This document shows, piece after piece, positions 16,648-26,334 of a DNA stretch of 64,000 bases. This DNA comes from JBAZLV01 sp041650055 (GTDB lineage Bacteria; Nitrospirota; UBA9217), in contig JBAZLV010000001.1 of the NCBI GenBank assembly GCA_041650055.1, positions 1-64,000 on the forward strand, written 5' to 3'. The number at the start of each line of letters is the position of its first letter. Position 1 is the stretch's first letter. Under the pieces are notes generated by a model that saw nothing but the letters and a program-made list of their open reading frames with translations, had not been told where the DNA came from and made no database searches. Made by a program: the position numbers and the translations under genes.

Positions 16648-18261
16648 GTGTCTCTTTTCCAATTATTCAATATCGGGGTTACGTCCTTGTACGCAAGCCA
16701 GGCGGGTTTAAGCGTCGTAAGCAACAACATCGCGAATGCAAATACACCCGGCTACAACAAACAGGATGTTATCCTTGAAATTCTTTCTCCGCTTGACATC
16801 GGGAGCGGATATATGGGTATGGGCGTTACCGTTGCAGGCATCAAGAGTACGTCCGACCGGTTCATTCAGGCCCAGCTGTATTATCAGCAGCAGAACATGG
16901 GCCGATCATCCGCCCTCGAACAGAGCCTGAGCCAAATCGAGCAGATTTTTAACGAAGCGAAAGAAGCAGGACTTTCATCGCCTATAGCGAATTTTTTTGA
17001 TGCGTGGAATGATGTGGCAACTGATCCTACCTCACAGGCTGCTCGCAATGTTCTGCTCCAGAACGCAGATGTTCTTGTCCTGGCAGCCCAGCGGATGGAA
17101 AACAGGATCAACCAGACAATCAATGAATCACGGATCGGCATTGATGATGCGGTCGATCAGATTAATACTATTGCAGATGATATTGCCCGATTAAACGAAC
17201 TTATTGTTATAGCGGAGGCAGGACAGGGCGAACGGGCGAATGATTTTCGGAACCAGCGCGACGAGTACTTGAATACTCTTTCGGCTCTCATTGAAAACAC
17301 GTGGCATGAGGACGTGGACGGTTCAATTACGATTGCGATCGGAATGAGAAACCTTGTTGCAGGAACTTCCACCAACACACTTTCAACCACCATTGACACG
17401 TCAGGGAACAAAAATCTCTTTCTTGACGGCATTAACATTACATCCCATGTCACGATGGGAAAGGTCAGCGGTCTCCTTTCGGCGGGAAGCGAGATACAGA
17501 CCGGTTCGCTTGCCGGCTTGCGAAAATTAATTGCATCCGTAACCAAGGAAATCAATCTGCTCCATGAACAGGGATATGGGCTCGACGGGACTACCGGAAA
17601 CAGCTTTTTCTCATCGCTGCAGGTATCCACAAAAAACCTTTCAGCAAGCGCAAGCATCACGGGGTCTATCACCGATATAACGCAGGTGAATCTCGATGAA
17701 TATTCCGTCAGTTTCTCAGCAGGAAATTATTCGGTTACCGACAAGCAGACAGGAGCGGTTGCGATATCAGGAGCCTATGTATCCGGTAACCCGATCAATT
17801 TCAACGGCATTCAGATTACGATTACCGGAGCGGTCACAGCAGCCGATACGTTTGAGGTAAGCCCGCTGACTGACGCGATAAAGAATTTCAATGTTGCACT
17901 TTCCGACGCCAATAAGGTTGCCGCTGCATCAGCGGCTGGTGATCTGCCTGGAGACAATAGCATGGCTCTCCAAATTGCAGCGATCACGGACACGGCGATC
18001 TCCAATCTCAGCAGTAGTACGTTTACGGAATTTTACCAGGGGCTTGTGACTACCGTGGGTTCTCTGAGTCGTGCTGCTGCCGATAGCAGTACGTTCGATG
18101 AAAATCTTCTCGCGGAGATTAAGACCAGACGGGACAGCGCATCCGGTGTATCCCTTGACGAGGAGGCTGCCAATCTCATTCGCTATCAGCGCGCGTATGA
18201 AGCAGGCGCGAAGATGATCCAGGTGGCGGATGAGCTTATTCAGGCGGTGTTAAATATATGA
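16648..18261 (+). CDS. flgK: Flagellar hook-associated protein 1 FlgK
   Basis: 537 residues. The N-terminal axial signature (NIGVTSLYASQAGLSVVSN, then NIANANTPGYNKQDV) and the C-terminal DEEAANLIRYQRAYEAGAKM are both intact. The start is GTG, directly after the flgN stop and preceded by GGAGG. First hook-filament junction protein. Its TGA overlaps the flgL ATG. Confidence 0.96.
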   Translation: MSLFQLFNIGVTSLYASQAGLSVVSNNIANANTPGYNKQDVILEILSPLDIGSGYMGMGVTVAGIKSTSDRFIQAQLYYQQQNMGRSSALEQSLSQIEQIFNEAKEAGLSSPIANFFDAWNDVATDPTSQAARNVLLQNADVLVLAAQRMENRINQTINESRIGIDDAVDQINTIADDIARLNELIVIAEAGQGERANDFRNQRDEYLNTLSALIENTWHEDVDGSITIAIGMRNLVAGTSTNTLSTTIDTSGNKNLFLDGINITSHVTMGKVSGLLSAGSEIQTGSLAGLRKLIASVTKEINLLHEQGYGLDGTTGNSFFSSLQVSTKNLSASASITGSITDITQVNLDEYSVSFSAGNYSVTDKQTGAVAISGAYVSGNPINFNGIQITITGAVTAADTFEVSPLTDAIKNFNVALSDANKVAAASAAGDLPGDNSMALQIAAITDTAISNLSSSTFTEFYQGLVTTVGSLSRAAADSSTFDENLLAEIKTRRDSASGVSLDEEAANLIRYQRAYEAGAKMIQVADELIQAVLNI

Positions 18262-19265
18262 GAATAACGTCATTAATGCTGTATGATCAGCTTACCAAAT
18301 CGCTTCGAAACAACCTTGATGAGTATGCCGCGCTCAATGAACGGGTCGCGACAGGAAAGAAAATCAACAAACCTTCAGAAAATGTGGTTGGTCTTACCCA
18401 GGCAATGGGATACCGGGTGAGCATTGGAACTAATGACCAGTATCAACGAAATATAGACGAGGTTTCATCACAGCTTGGCTACGTAGATACGGTATTAAGC
18501 GCGGTTTCGGCTGCAATCCAACAGGTCAAGAGCGATGCGGTTTCAGGCCAGAACGGAGCACTTGATGCCACCAATCAGGCAATCCTTGTCCAGAATACCA
18601 CTCAACTGCGAGACCAGCTTCTGAACCTCGGAAACAGCGTGTTCCGGGGAAGGCATATCTTTTCCGGATTTCTAACGGACCAGAATGCGTTTAATGCCAC
18701 AACGTACGCCTATCAGGGAGACGCTGGTAGTATAGAAGTTCAGATTGACAAGGGAGCGACTCTTCCGCTTAACGTTCCGGGAAGCACCGCCTTCAGTTAT
18801 ACGCTCAGCGCTCCTGATGTCATCCACCTCAGTGGTGGTCAGTATGTTCATTACACGCCCGGCGCAGGAACCACCGTTGCTGTTGAAATTCGGGATACGG
18901 ATAACGTAACGGTTCTAGATTCATTCAGCTTCTCGAATGTGATTGAAATGACCGACACGCTCAGCACAGCAATAAGCGGAAGCAATGCACTGAGAGTGCA
19001 GGCACTCATCAAGCCTTTCGAGAAGATGATTCAGCAGGTCATGACGGTCCAATCAAACGTCGGATCATGGACGAACCGTTTGAATGCCCAGACAGGAATT
19101 CTGGAACAGAGCAATCTGGATATTAAGGATTCTCTTTCTAAGGTTGAAGCAGATGATATTACCCGAACGGTTCTTGTGCTTAAGCAACGGGAAACCATGA
19201 TCGAGGCACTTCGTCAGTCGTCCGCCAAAGTTCTTTCCAATTCTCTTCTTGATTTTATCCGATAA
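18258..19265 (+). CDS. flgL: Flagellar hook-associated protein 3 FlgL
   Basis: 335 residues with flagellin-like ends: N-terminal MRITSLMLYDQLTKSLRNNL and ATGKKINKPSENV, and C-terminal LDIKDSLSKVEADDITRTV, which stands for the usual flagellin C-helix. Length fits FlgL. It is the last gene of the flgMNKL operon; no csrA or fliW follows, unlike in many related loci. Confidence 0.94.
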   Translation: MRITSLMLYDQLTKSLRNNLDEYAALNERVATGKKINKPSENVVGLTQAMGYRVSIGTNDQYQRNIDEVSSQLGYVDTVLSAVSAAIQQVKSDAVSGQNGALDATNQAILVQNTTQLRDQLLNLGNSVFRGRHIFSGFLTDQNAFNATTYAYQGDAGSIEVQIDKGATLPLNVPGSTAFSYTLSAPDVIHLSGGQYVHYTPGAGTTVAVEIRDTDNVTVLDSFSFSNVIEMTDTLSTAISGSNALRVQALIKPFEKMIQQVMTVQSNVGSWTNRLNAQTGILEQSNLDIKDSLSKVEADDITRTVLVLKQRETMIEALRQSSAKVLSNSLLDFIR

Positions 19266-19292
19266 CGTAACGAGATCAGCATTGGCCCGCAA

Positions 19293-19310
19293 GGTCATAG
19301 GTTCATGACC
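19293..19310. terminator. Hairpin between convergent flgL and the lipoprotein gene
   Basis: A perfect 6-bp stem (GGTCAT/ATGACC) with a 6-nt loop in the 109-bp gap between convergent genes. No T tract follows in either direction, so a terminator role is tentative. Confidence 0.3.
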
Positions 19311-19374
19311 GGACACAGGGATGGTGTGGCCCGTACCGAATATCCTTTGATGTACGAAAATACAGTACTGGATT

Positions 19375-20013
19375 CTAACGAGAGACCGCGGCTACTGATT
19401 TGCGGCGGGCAAGGGTTCCTGTTTTGATAAGTTTCTTCAAATGGTATATTCCAATCGCAATAACATGTCCATTTTTCAAAATGATCGGGGTGAGCATGCG
19501 GTTGGTAATAGGACGACCTTTTCGTGGCTCGCGGGTAAGATAGAACAAGATTTCATAATCAATGCTATCGGAACCGGTGATAATCTCTCGCTTGTAGGGA
19601 TTTTGGACGTTTCCCATAATCCCTTCCACTGTTCTCTTCGACATACCGGTAAAGACATTTACGATCTTTTCATCGTTTGTTTCTGCAAGATAGGTAAGAC
19701 GCTTAATTCTATCAGCCGGGATAGGCCTGTCGCCATAGGTAAAAGATTGTTTATCCTTTCTGGGAAGCGATTGCCGGACGGATTTCTGAAGAGTTTCTGA
19801 AGACTCTTCAACGACCGGAGGGACACTGTCCTCCTTCAGTACCATAGTTGAAGGCAGATGCGCCTGTGGAGCCTGGACCGGTTGTTCACGTACTTCAAGC
19901 GGTGCCGAAGGAGCCGGTTTCTTGTCCTCCGAAGACGAAGACGGTTTTGAAACCTGCATGGTTGCACAGCCGGTCACGACTGCTACCAGCAGGATACACA
20001 GAATGGTTCTCAT
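19375..20013 (-). CDS. DUF3192-like lipoprotein
   Basis: 212 residues from the ATG at 20013 (MRTILCILLVAVVTGC), giving a signal peptide with lipobox VTGC and lipidated C16. Residues 20-110 are a Pro/Ser-rich linker. The C-terminal 100 residues (TGMSKRTVEGIMGNVQNPYK, then ILFYLTREPRKG and GHVIAIGIYHL) resemble the SmpA/DUF3192 fold of small envelope lipoproteins. Its ATG overlaps the stop of the upstream membrane-protein gene by 4 nt, so the two are translationally coupled. Precise role unknown. Confidence 0.8.
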   Translation of the reverse strand: MRTILCILLVAVVTGCATMQVSKPSSSSEDKKPAPSAPLEVREQPVQAPQAHLPSTMVLKEDSVPPVVEESSETLQKSVRQSLPRKDKQSFTYGDRPIPADRIKRLTYLAETNDEKIVNVFTGMSKRTVEGIMGNVQNPYKREIITGSDSIDYEILFYLTREPRKGRPITNRMLTPIILKNGHVIAIGIYHLKKLIKTGTLARRKSVAAVSR

Positions 20014-20891
20014 GCAGTGCGCCTTTTGACAGTCTTTTTTTTGCTTTTTGCGGCTTCTACTGCGGCTGCAATCCGTTTTTTTGCCGCAATACGAACCCTT
20101 CTTTGGCGGGCACTTTCCCTGAATGCATTCACCGCGGTTGTCCATATACGACCCAGATAATTCTCAAATCCCATGGGTGATCGGGCAGCCTGGCTGGTTC
20201 GTGTCCTGGTATTCTCCCAATAATGAATAAGCGCCATATTGCTTGCAATGGTAAGCGTAATGGCAAGCGGATCTGCAACAAACACGAGTACCATGATCGC
20301 GAAGAAAACGACATTGTCCTGAGGCGCATTGATCATTCGCGCCACATATGCGATAGGACCGATATGTGATTCATAGGCAAGTCGTTTGACTTTGAGGTCA
20401 TGAATGCGCGGCTCGATGACAGCAAGCCGATCCCTGATTTCAGCCTGCTCATCGCTGAATTCCCGAGAGAGCCGGATTTTATTGGTAATTGCCGATGAAG
20501 GAAGGTACACAATCTGGGCATTGATTTCTTCCATGCGTATTTTCTTTGATTTGTATTCATCCTCAAGGGTCTTGAGTTCAAGTGAAATAACATTGAATTC
20601 TTCGGATGTTTTCTGATATCCCTGGCTTAAAAATCCGAAGATGCCGACTGACGTGATAAACATCAGCGCCACGAGGAATGTTATCAGGAGGGATTTAAAC
20701 AAGCGTGTCATCGGCCTCCAGTATTTGAACAGGTAGACCGCCACCCCGATTTTTCCCGCTTCCAGCGTTATTCCCATGATCATGGCGGGGATATAATTAT
20801 ACGCGAACATGCTCGCGATACCGAAAACGGAAAAATACGCTGCCGTGGCAATGAGGCTTATGGTCACGATAATGAGAAAAATAATATACAT
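20010..20891 (-). CDS. Membrane protein with central coiled coil, unknown function
   Basis: 293 residues from the ATG at 20891, which has GGGAGG about 8 nt upstream; the frame extends to a TTG at 20924 that is unlikely. Three hydrophobic segments (about 1-22, 27-50, 65-85) are followed by a predicted coiled coil (95-175: LKTLEDEYKSKKIRMEEIN) and one more hydrophobic segment (about 190-215). The tail is strongly basic (ESARQRRVRIAAKKR, then KSKKKTVKRRTA). No family recognised. Coupled to the lipoprotein gene. A sigma-28-like promoter upstream suggests membership of the flagellar regulon. Confidence 0.8.
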   Translation of the reverse strand: MYIIFLIIVTISLIATAAYFSVFGIASMFAYNYIPAMIMGITLEAGKIGVAVYLFKYWRPMTRLFKSLLITFLVALMFITSVGIFGFLSQGYQKTSEEFNVISLELKTLEDEYKSKKIRMEEINAQIVYLPSSAITNKIRLSREFSDEQAEIRDRLAVIEPRIHDLKVKRLAYESHIGPIAYVARMINAPQDNVVFFAIMVLVFVADPLAITLTIASNMALIHYWENTRTRTSQAARSPMGFENYLGRIWTTAVNAFRESARQRRVRIAAKKRIAAAVEAAKSKKKTVKRRTA

Positions 20892-21048
20892 ATATGTTCC
20901 TCCCGAAAATCGGTCATCAGGCAATAACTGTTTTTAATGCAGGCAGCTGCTGCCTCAATTGTTGATAATGCATTTTCCATACCACGACTTTTTTGCGAAC
21001 ATGAATCAAATAATTAGTTGATATTTCAATGGAATGGATATAGGATGC

Positions 21049-21076
21049 TTATCGGTATATTCATCAAAAAAATTTA
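21049..21076 (-). promoter_or_regulatory. Sigma-28-like promoter upstream of the membrane-protein gene
   Basis: On the minus strand TAAA (21073-21076), 16 bp, ACCGATAA (21049-21056). The -10 octamer is the same as the one before the chemoreceptor gene. The spacer is one base longer than the usual 15. Confidence 0.5.
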
Positions 21077-21079
21077 GCC

Positions 21080-21107
21080 ATTTTTACGATACGTATCAAA
21101 TTGTCAA
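21080..21107 (-). promoter_or_regulatory. Possible vegetative promoter with internal palindrome
   Basis: On the minus strand a perfect TTGACA (21102-21107) is followed 16 bp later by AAAAAT. The spacer holds the 10-bp palindrome GATACGTATC (21088-21097), an operator-like element. The weak -10 keeps this tentative. Confidence 0.3.
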
Positions 21108-21151
21108 AAAAATGACATGCGTTTCAACGGCACTCTCTTGATTGTTTTACA

Positions 21152-21769
21152 ATGATCTTAATGAAACATCTTGGCATATTTCTTTTCACGGTTCTTTGCA
21201 CTGTTTTAAGCGTTGTTTTTTTAGACGCAGGAATCGCTCTTTTTTTCCAAAAGGCCGTGACCGCTTACTCTCCTGTTTCCCTTCAGATACCTGATCTGCT
21301 TTTTCCTTTTGTTTGCATCATTACGGTTTTTTCATGGGGTGCGTACCTCGTTTTACGGCATAGGGAAACATCAATGCTGCATGGACGTTTTTTTCTGGTA
21401 ATCGCCTGGACCGTGCCAGCAGCGTTTTTTTTAAAATCAGCGCTCAAACAAGTGTTCGGGAGGGTTACGACTCGTTACTGGTTGTATCATCCGGATATTC
21501 AGGAATTCCGCTGGCTGCAGGGAGGCGAGAATTACAATGGTTTTCCTTCCGGTCATATGGCGGTATTTGCCGTGCTCATGTGTGCATTGTGGGAGTGGTA
21601 TCCTCATTTCCGGGCACTCTCTCTTGTTTTTTTGCTGCTGCTTGGGTTTGCTCTTCTTGCAACGGATTATCATTTTTTAAGCGATGTGATTGCAGGAGCA
21701 TATCTGGGCATGATCACCCATATCATTGCTCGATCAATGATAAAATCGCTGGATCAAGCATCATGCTGA
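21152..21769 (+). CDS. PAP2-superfamily membrane phosphatase
   Basis: 205 residues with about six hydrophobic segments. PAP2 motifs are visible: KQVFGRVTTR (motif 1 region), FPSGHMAVF (motif 2) and DYHFLSDVIAGAYLG (motif 3, H-x3-D). Such enzymes remove phosphate from undecaprenyl pyrophosphate, phosphatidylglycerophosphate or lipid A; the substrate here is not evident. The Arg normally preceding the motif 3 His is not seen. A second in-frame ATG at 21161 may be the true start, since TACAAT at 21148-21153 could be a -10 placing the transcript start there. The next gene is peptidoglycan-related. Confidence 0.85.
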   Translation: MILMKHLGIFLFTVLCTVLSVVFLDAGIALFFQKAVTAYSPVSLQIPDLLFPFVCIITVFSWGAYLVLRHRETSMLHGRFFLVIAWTVPAAFFLKSALKQVFGRVTTRYWLYHPDIQEFRWLQGGENYNGFPSGHMAVFAVLMCALWEWYPHFRALSLVFLLLLGFALLATDYHFLSDVIAGAYLGMITHIIARSMIKSLDQASC

Positions 21770-21869
21770 AATTTTCGTTTTAAAAATGTTTTGCTTGATA
21801 CGGAAGGCAGGGAATCGTATAATCCGGTTCGGCGTTTTGTACAACAGACAGGCAGGAAGCAAGACAGGA

Positions 21870-23024
21870 ATGCGCATACTCAAAAAATATATTTTCATCG
21901 GGCTCGGAATAGCCGCGTTCATCGTGCTTCTTATCGGTATCTGGGTTTTTTCCATTCTTTCCAATCTCCCTGACATAACCTATCTCAAACACTACCGGCC
22001 CGCTGCTGCAGCAGATGTTCTTGATCGGAATGGCAATCACCTTGTCAGCTATTATGATGGCACATTCCGGATATGGGTTCCGATTGCCAGCCTTCCTGAA
22101 CGAGTCATTCATGCAGTGATCATTGCGGAAGATGATACGTTTTTCGGCCACAAAGGTATCAATTACAAGGCAGCCTGGAATGCGTTTAAGCATGATGTGC
22201 AAAAGCGAAAGTTTGCCCGGGGAGGCAGTACGATCACGCAGCAAATGATCAAGAATGTTGTTCTGAGCAGAGAAAAAACGATTACGCGAAAGCTGAGAGA
22301 ATATGTTCTTGCACAAAAGGCGGAGGACCTTCTGACCAAACGGCAGATACTCCAGATTTATCTCAATGAAGTTGAATGGGGGGAACATATTTACGGCATT
22401 GAGGCGGCGAGCCGTTTTTATTTTGATAAACATGCGACGGAACTGACGGCTGCTGAAGCAGCGCTTCTTGCCGGCATGCTTCCCAATCCGCGTTATTACA
22501 ACCCGTACAAGCGGATTAACAAGGCACGGGACCGGCAGGAACGGGTTTTGTTCAATATGCATCAGGCAAAACTGCTTACTGCGGAAGACTATACGGCTGC
22601 TCTTGCAGCTCCTTTAATTCTTCGCCATCAGAACGGAGGGACGTTATATGTCCCGAGCGCATCCCTTTCCAGAAACAGAGCGTGCTATCAGCAGGCGCTG
22701 GAGCAGGCGCTGCTCGGAATTTTAGGAGAGTATCCCCTGTACCGGGGAGGGAACACCATAAAGACCACACTGGATAAATCACTCCAGGAAGATATTGACC
22801 GGTTGGGGAACAGGAGTGAAACCGGCGCGACGAATGAGATTCTGGTTGTTAAAGAAGGAGATCAGATTCGTGCATTTGTCTGTGGAATGGGCAACGAACA
22901 GGCTGTTGGTACCTTGCTCGATTCACGCGGATTGCACGATCACCCCTATACTCTGAGCAGGATATCTTCTGCCTCAATCAGTCGAGAGCAGATTCTGATG
23001 CGAGGACAGGAAAAATCTGATTGA
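21870..23024 (+). CDS. GT51 peptidoglycan glycosyltransferase with truncated transpeptidase part
   Basis: 384 residues. After an N-terminal anchor (about 8-30) lies a complete GT51 domain: IAEDDTFFGHKGINYKA with the catalytic Glu, RGGSTITQQMIKN, RKLREYVLAQKAE, YLNEVEWG and AALLAGMLPNPRYYNP. The last 120 residues look like the start of a class A PBP transpeptidase (GGNTIKTTLDKSLQ) but end without the SxxK, SxN or KTG motifs. It should polymerise glycan strands but not crosslink them. The start is placed at MRILKKY, just before the anchor; the frame opens 84 bp earlier. Confidence 0.88.
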   Translation: MRILKKYIFIGLGIAAFIVLLIGIWVFSILSNLPDITYLKHYRPAAAADVLDRNGNHLVSYYDGTFRIWVPIASLPERVIHAVIIAEDDTFFGHKGINYKAAWNAFKHDVQKRKFARGGSTITQQMIKNVVLSREKTITRKLREYVLAQKAEDLLTKRQILQIYLNEVEWGEHIYGIEAASRFYFDKHATELTAAEAALLAGMLPNPRYYNPYKRINKARDRQERVLFNMHQAKLLTAEDYTAALAAPLILRHQNGGTLYVPSASLSRNRACYQQALEQALLGILGEYPLYRGGNTIKTTLDKSLQEDIDRLGNRSETGATNEILVVKEGDQIRAFVCGMGNEQAVGTLLDSRGLHDHPYTLSRISSASISREQILMRGQEKSD

Positions 23025-23070
23025 ACAAGAGCATGATACGTTTTGAAATTATTCCATCTCTGGAGGATAT

Positions 23071-26000
23071 ATGCCGCGACGTGAGGACATTAAAAAAGTA
23101 TTGATTATCGGTTCAGGACCCATTGTTATCGGACAGGCATGCGAGTTTGATTATTCAGGAACGCAGGCATGCAAGGCGCTCAGGAGCCTGGGATATGAAA
23201 TCGTTTTAGTGAATTCAAATCCCGCCACCATAATGACCGACCCTGGCACGGCTGATGCGACTTACATCGAGCCATTGACCATCGATGTCCTCGAAAAAAT
23301 TATTGACACGGAACGTCCGGATGCAGTCCTTCCGAATCTTGGAGGACAGACCGGATTAAATCTCACGGCTGAACTGAACCGCCGTGGCATTCTCGAAAAA
23401 TACGGGGTGAAAATTATCGGCGTTCAGGCAGATGCTATCGAGCGCGGCGAAGACCGGATTGCGTTTAAAGAAACAATGAACAAACTCGGAATCCCGATGC
23501 CGCAAAGCGAACCCGCGTACTCGATTGAGCAAGCCGAAGAGATTGTGAGCAGGCTCGGATTCCCTGTGGTGGTTCGTCCTGCCTATACCATGGGTGGAAC
23601 CGGAGGAGGCCTCGTGTACAATCTCGACGAACTCCGGATGGTCGCAAGCCGGGGACTTTCGGCAAGCCTGGTCGGTCAGATCCTGATCGAACAATCCGTT
23701 CTCGGATGGGAAGAACTTGAACTGGAAGTCGTCCGTGATGCAAAAAATCAGAAGATCACCGTTTGCTTTATTGAAAACGTGGATGCCATGGGGGTTCATA
23801 CTGGAGACTCTTATTGCACTGCGCCTATGCTTACGATTTCGCAGCAATTACAGAAAAAACTACAGGACTACTCTTATTCAATTGTTGACGCGATCCAGGT
23901 GATTGGCGGTACCAACATTCAGTTCGCGCATAATCCTGAGACCGGAGAAGTGGTGGTTATTGAAATCAATCCGAGGACATCTCGCTCTTCCGCGCTTGCT
24001 TCCAAGGCAACCGGGTTTCCGATTGCCCGGGTATCATCCGTTCTTGCGGCCGGGCAGACGCTCGACGAACTGCCGTACTGGCGGGAGGGAACGCTCGAAA
24101 AGTACACGCCATGGGGCGATTACGTGGTTGTCAAGTTTGCACGATGGGCGTTTGAAAAATTTGTGGGCGTTGAAGATAAACTGGGAACCCAGATGCGGGC
24201 AGTCGGTGAAGTCATGAGCATCGGGAAGAATTATAAGGAGGCCTTCCAGAAAGCGATCCGATCGCTCGAGATCGGGCGTTCGGGGCTTGGTTTTGCAAAG
24301 GATTTCAATAAACGGTCTCTTGCAGAACTGATGGAAATGCTTTCCGAGCCGACCAGCGAACGTCAGTTCATCATGTATGAAGCACTCCGCAAAGGAGCTG
24401 ATATCGATGAACTGCATAGAAAAACGCATATCAAACAATGGTTTATCCGTCAGATGAAGGAACTGGTGGAACTCGAGAAAAAAATTCTGCAGTACCAGGG
24501 AACGCATCTTTCTGATGAACTGCTGATCCAGGCAAAAAAGGATGGTTTTGCGGACAAGTATCTGAGTCAGTTGCTCGGTATTTCTGAAGCAGATATCCGG
24601 AAGCAGAGGAAAGCACTCGGTCTCCATCAGGCATGGAACGCTGTTCCGGTCAGCGGCGTTGAGAATGCGGCATATTATTATTCGACGTACAACGCGCCGG
24701 ATGAAGTTCCAGTCAGCAAGCGAAAAAAGATCATGGTTATCGGCGGCGGGCCGAACCGGATTGGACAGGGAATCGAGTTCGATTATTGCTGCGTGCATGC
24801 GGCGTTTGCGCTCAAGGATATCGGATATGAAACAATCATGGTCAACTGCAATCCGGAAACGGTTTCCACTGACTACGACACTTCAGACAAACTGTACTTT
24901 GAACCGATCACGGTTGAAGATGTGCTCAGTATTTATGAAAAGGAAAAACCCGAAGGCGTGGTCGTGCAGTTTGGAGGACAGACGCCGCTTAATATTGCGC
25001 GTCAGCTTGCAGATGCCGGGGTTCGGATTATTGGGACAACGGTTGACGCGATTGACCTTGCAGAAGATCGCGGTCGCTTCCGTGAGATGATGGATACGCT
25101 TCGGATCCCGATGCCGGAAGCAGGAATGGCAAGCACGCTTGCTGAGGCGCACGCGGTTGCTGAAACAATCGGGTATCCGGTTATGGTCCGTCCATCCTAT
25201 GTGCTCGGAGGCCGTGGAATGGAAATTGTGCATGATGAGGCAATGCTTTCTCATTATGTCGAGAAAGCAGTTGGTGTTACTCCCGAACAACCCATTCTGA
25301 TCGACAAATTCCTCTCAAATGCGATTGAAGCGGAAGCCGATGCCATAGCGGATGGAAGAGATGCCTTTGTTCCTGCGGTCATGGAGCATATTGAGCTGGC
25401 GGGAATTCACTCGGGAGATTCCGCGTGCGTTATTCCGCCGATCAGCATTCCGGAAAAACATCTTGAAACCATCAGAACATATACCAGAACGATCGCGGTC
25501 GAATTGAACGTTGTCGGCCTTATGAACATGCAGTATGCCATTGCCGATGACGTCGTCTACGTTCTCGAGGCAAATCCGCGCGCTTCCCGTACAGTTCCGC
25601 TTGTCTCAAAAGTCTGTAATATTCCGATGGCCCGCCATGCAACCGAAGTGATGCTGGGAGCCGGATTGAAAAGCCTCAATCTTCATTCAAAAACGATTCC
25701 GCACTTCGGGGTCAAAGAATCGGTTTTTCCTTTCTCGATGTTTCCGGAAGTCGATCCGGTTCTGGGGCCTGAAATGCGCTCCACCGGCGAAGTGCTCGGG
25801 CTTGCAGACAGTTTCGGGGTGGCGTTCTTTAAAGCGCAGGAAGCCGCCTCGCAGTCGCTTCCAACACAGGGGACCGTCCTCATTACGGTTGCGGATGATG
25901 ATAAGCGCACGGCACTTCAGGTGGCGCGACATTTTGAGAACCTCGGGTTCACGATTATGGCCACAAACGGAACGCATAAACTCCTGTTAAAAAATGGAGT

Positions 26001-26271
26001 GAAGTCGAGCCGAATTGATAAAATGCATGAAGGACGTCCGAATATTGTTGATGCAATCAAGAACAAGCAGATTCAGCTGGTTATCAATACGCCAGGCGGA
26101 AGACTGAGCCAGCATGATGATTCCTACATCCGGAAAGCGGCAATCAAATACAAGATTCCGTATATCACGACGATTGCAGCAGCGGTCGCGGCAGCCCGGG
26201 GAATTGAAGCGTTTCGAACCTATGGAAGCGGGGTTCGGTCGCTGCAAAAATATCATAGCGCAATTCGATAA
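23071..26271 (+). CDS. carB: Carbamoyl-phosphate synthase large subunit
   Basis: 1066 residues, full length. Two ATP-grasp halves begin KVLIIGSGPIVIGQACEFDY (about 10) and KIMVIGGGPNRIGQGIEFDY (about 550). The C-terminal 130 residues are the MGS-like regulatory domain. It makes carbamoyl phosphate from bicarbonate, ATP and glutamine-derived ammonia for pyrimidines and arginine. TGGAGGATAT precedes the ATG. No carA is adjacent, so the small subunit must be elsewhere. Confidence 0.98.
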   Translation: MPRREDIKKVLIIGSGPIVIGQACEFDYSGTQACKALRSLGYEIVLVNSNPATIMTDPGTADATYIEPLTIDVLEKIIDTERPDAVLPNLGGQTGLNLTAELNRRGILEKYGVKIIGVQADAIERGEDRIAFKETMNKLGIPMPQSEPAYSIEQAEEIVSRLGFPVVVRPAYTMGGTGGGLVYNLDELRMVASRGLSASLVGQILIEQSVLGWEELELEVVRDAKNQKITVCFIENVDAMGVHTGDSYCTAPMLTISQQLQKKLQDYSYSIVDAIQVIGGTNIQFAHNPETGEVVVIEINPRTSRSSALASKATGFPIARVSSVLAAGQTLDELPYWREGTLEKYTPWGDYVVVKFARWAFEKFVGVEDKLGTQMRAVGEVMSIGKNYKEAFQKAIRSLEIGRSGLGFAKDFNKRSLAELMEMLSEPTSERQFIMYEALRKGADIDELHRKTHIKQWFIRQMKELVELEKKILQYQGTHLSDELLIQAKKDGFADKYLSQLLGISEADIRKQRKALGLHQAWNAVPVSGVENAAYYYSTYNAPDEVPVSKRKKIMVIGGGPNRIGQGIEFDYCCVHAAFALKDIGYETIMVNCNPETVSTDYDTSDKLYFEPITVEDVLSIYEKEKPEGVVVQFGGQTPLNIARQLADAGVRIIGTTVDAIDLAEDRGRFREMMDTLRIPMPEAGMASTLAEAHAVAETIGYPVMVRPSYVLGGRGMEIVHDEAMLSHYVEKAVGVTPEQPILIDKFLSNAIEAEADAIADGRDAFVPAVMEHIELAGIHSGDSACVIPPISIPEKHLETIRTYTRTIAVELNVVGLMNMQYAIADDVVYVLEANPRASRTVPLVSKVCNIPMARHATEVMLGAGLKSLNLHSKTIPHFGVKESVFPFSMFPEVDPVLGPEMRSTGEVLGLADSFGVAFFKAQEAASQSLPTQGTVLITVADDDKRTALQVARHFENLGFTIMATNGTHKLLLKNGVKSSRIDKMHEGRPNIVDAIKNKQIQLVINTPGGRLSQHDDSYIRKAAIKYKIPYITTIAAAVAAARGIEAFRTYGSGVRSLQKYHSAIR

Positions 26272-26297
26272 GAATGGATGTGCTTGAGGAAATCAGG

Positions 26298-26326
26298 AGG
26301 CGGCGGAGCGATCTGCCGCCTTTTTC
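26298..26326 (+). terminator. Rho-independent terminator of carB
   Basis: AGGCGGC (26298-26304) pairs with GCCGCCT (26315-26321) across a 10-nt loop, followed by a T run. It lies 26 bp after the carB stop. Confidence 0.9.
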
Positions 26327-26334
26327 GTGACATA

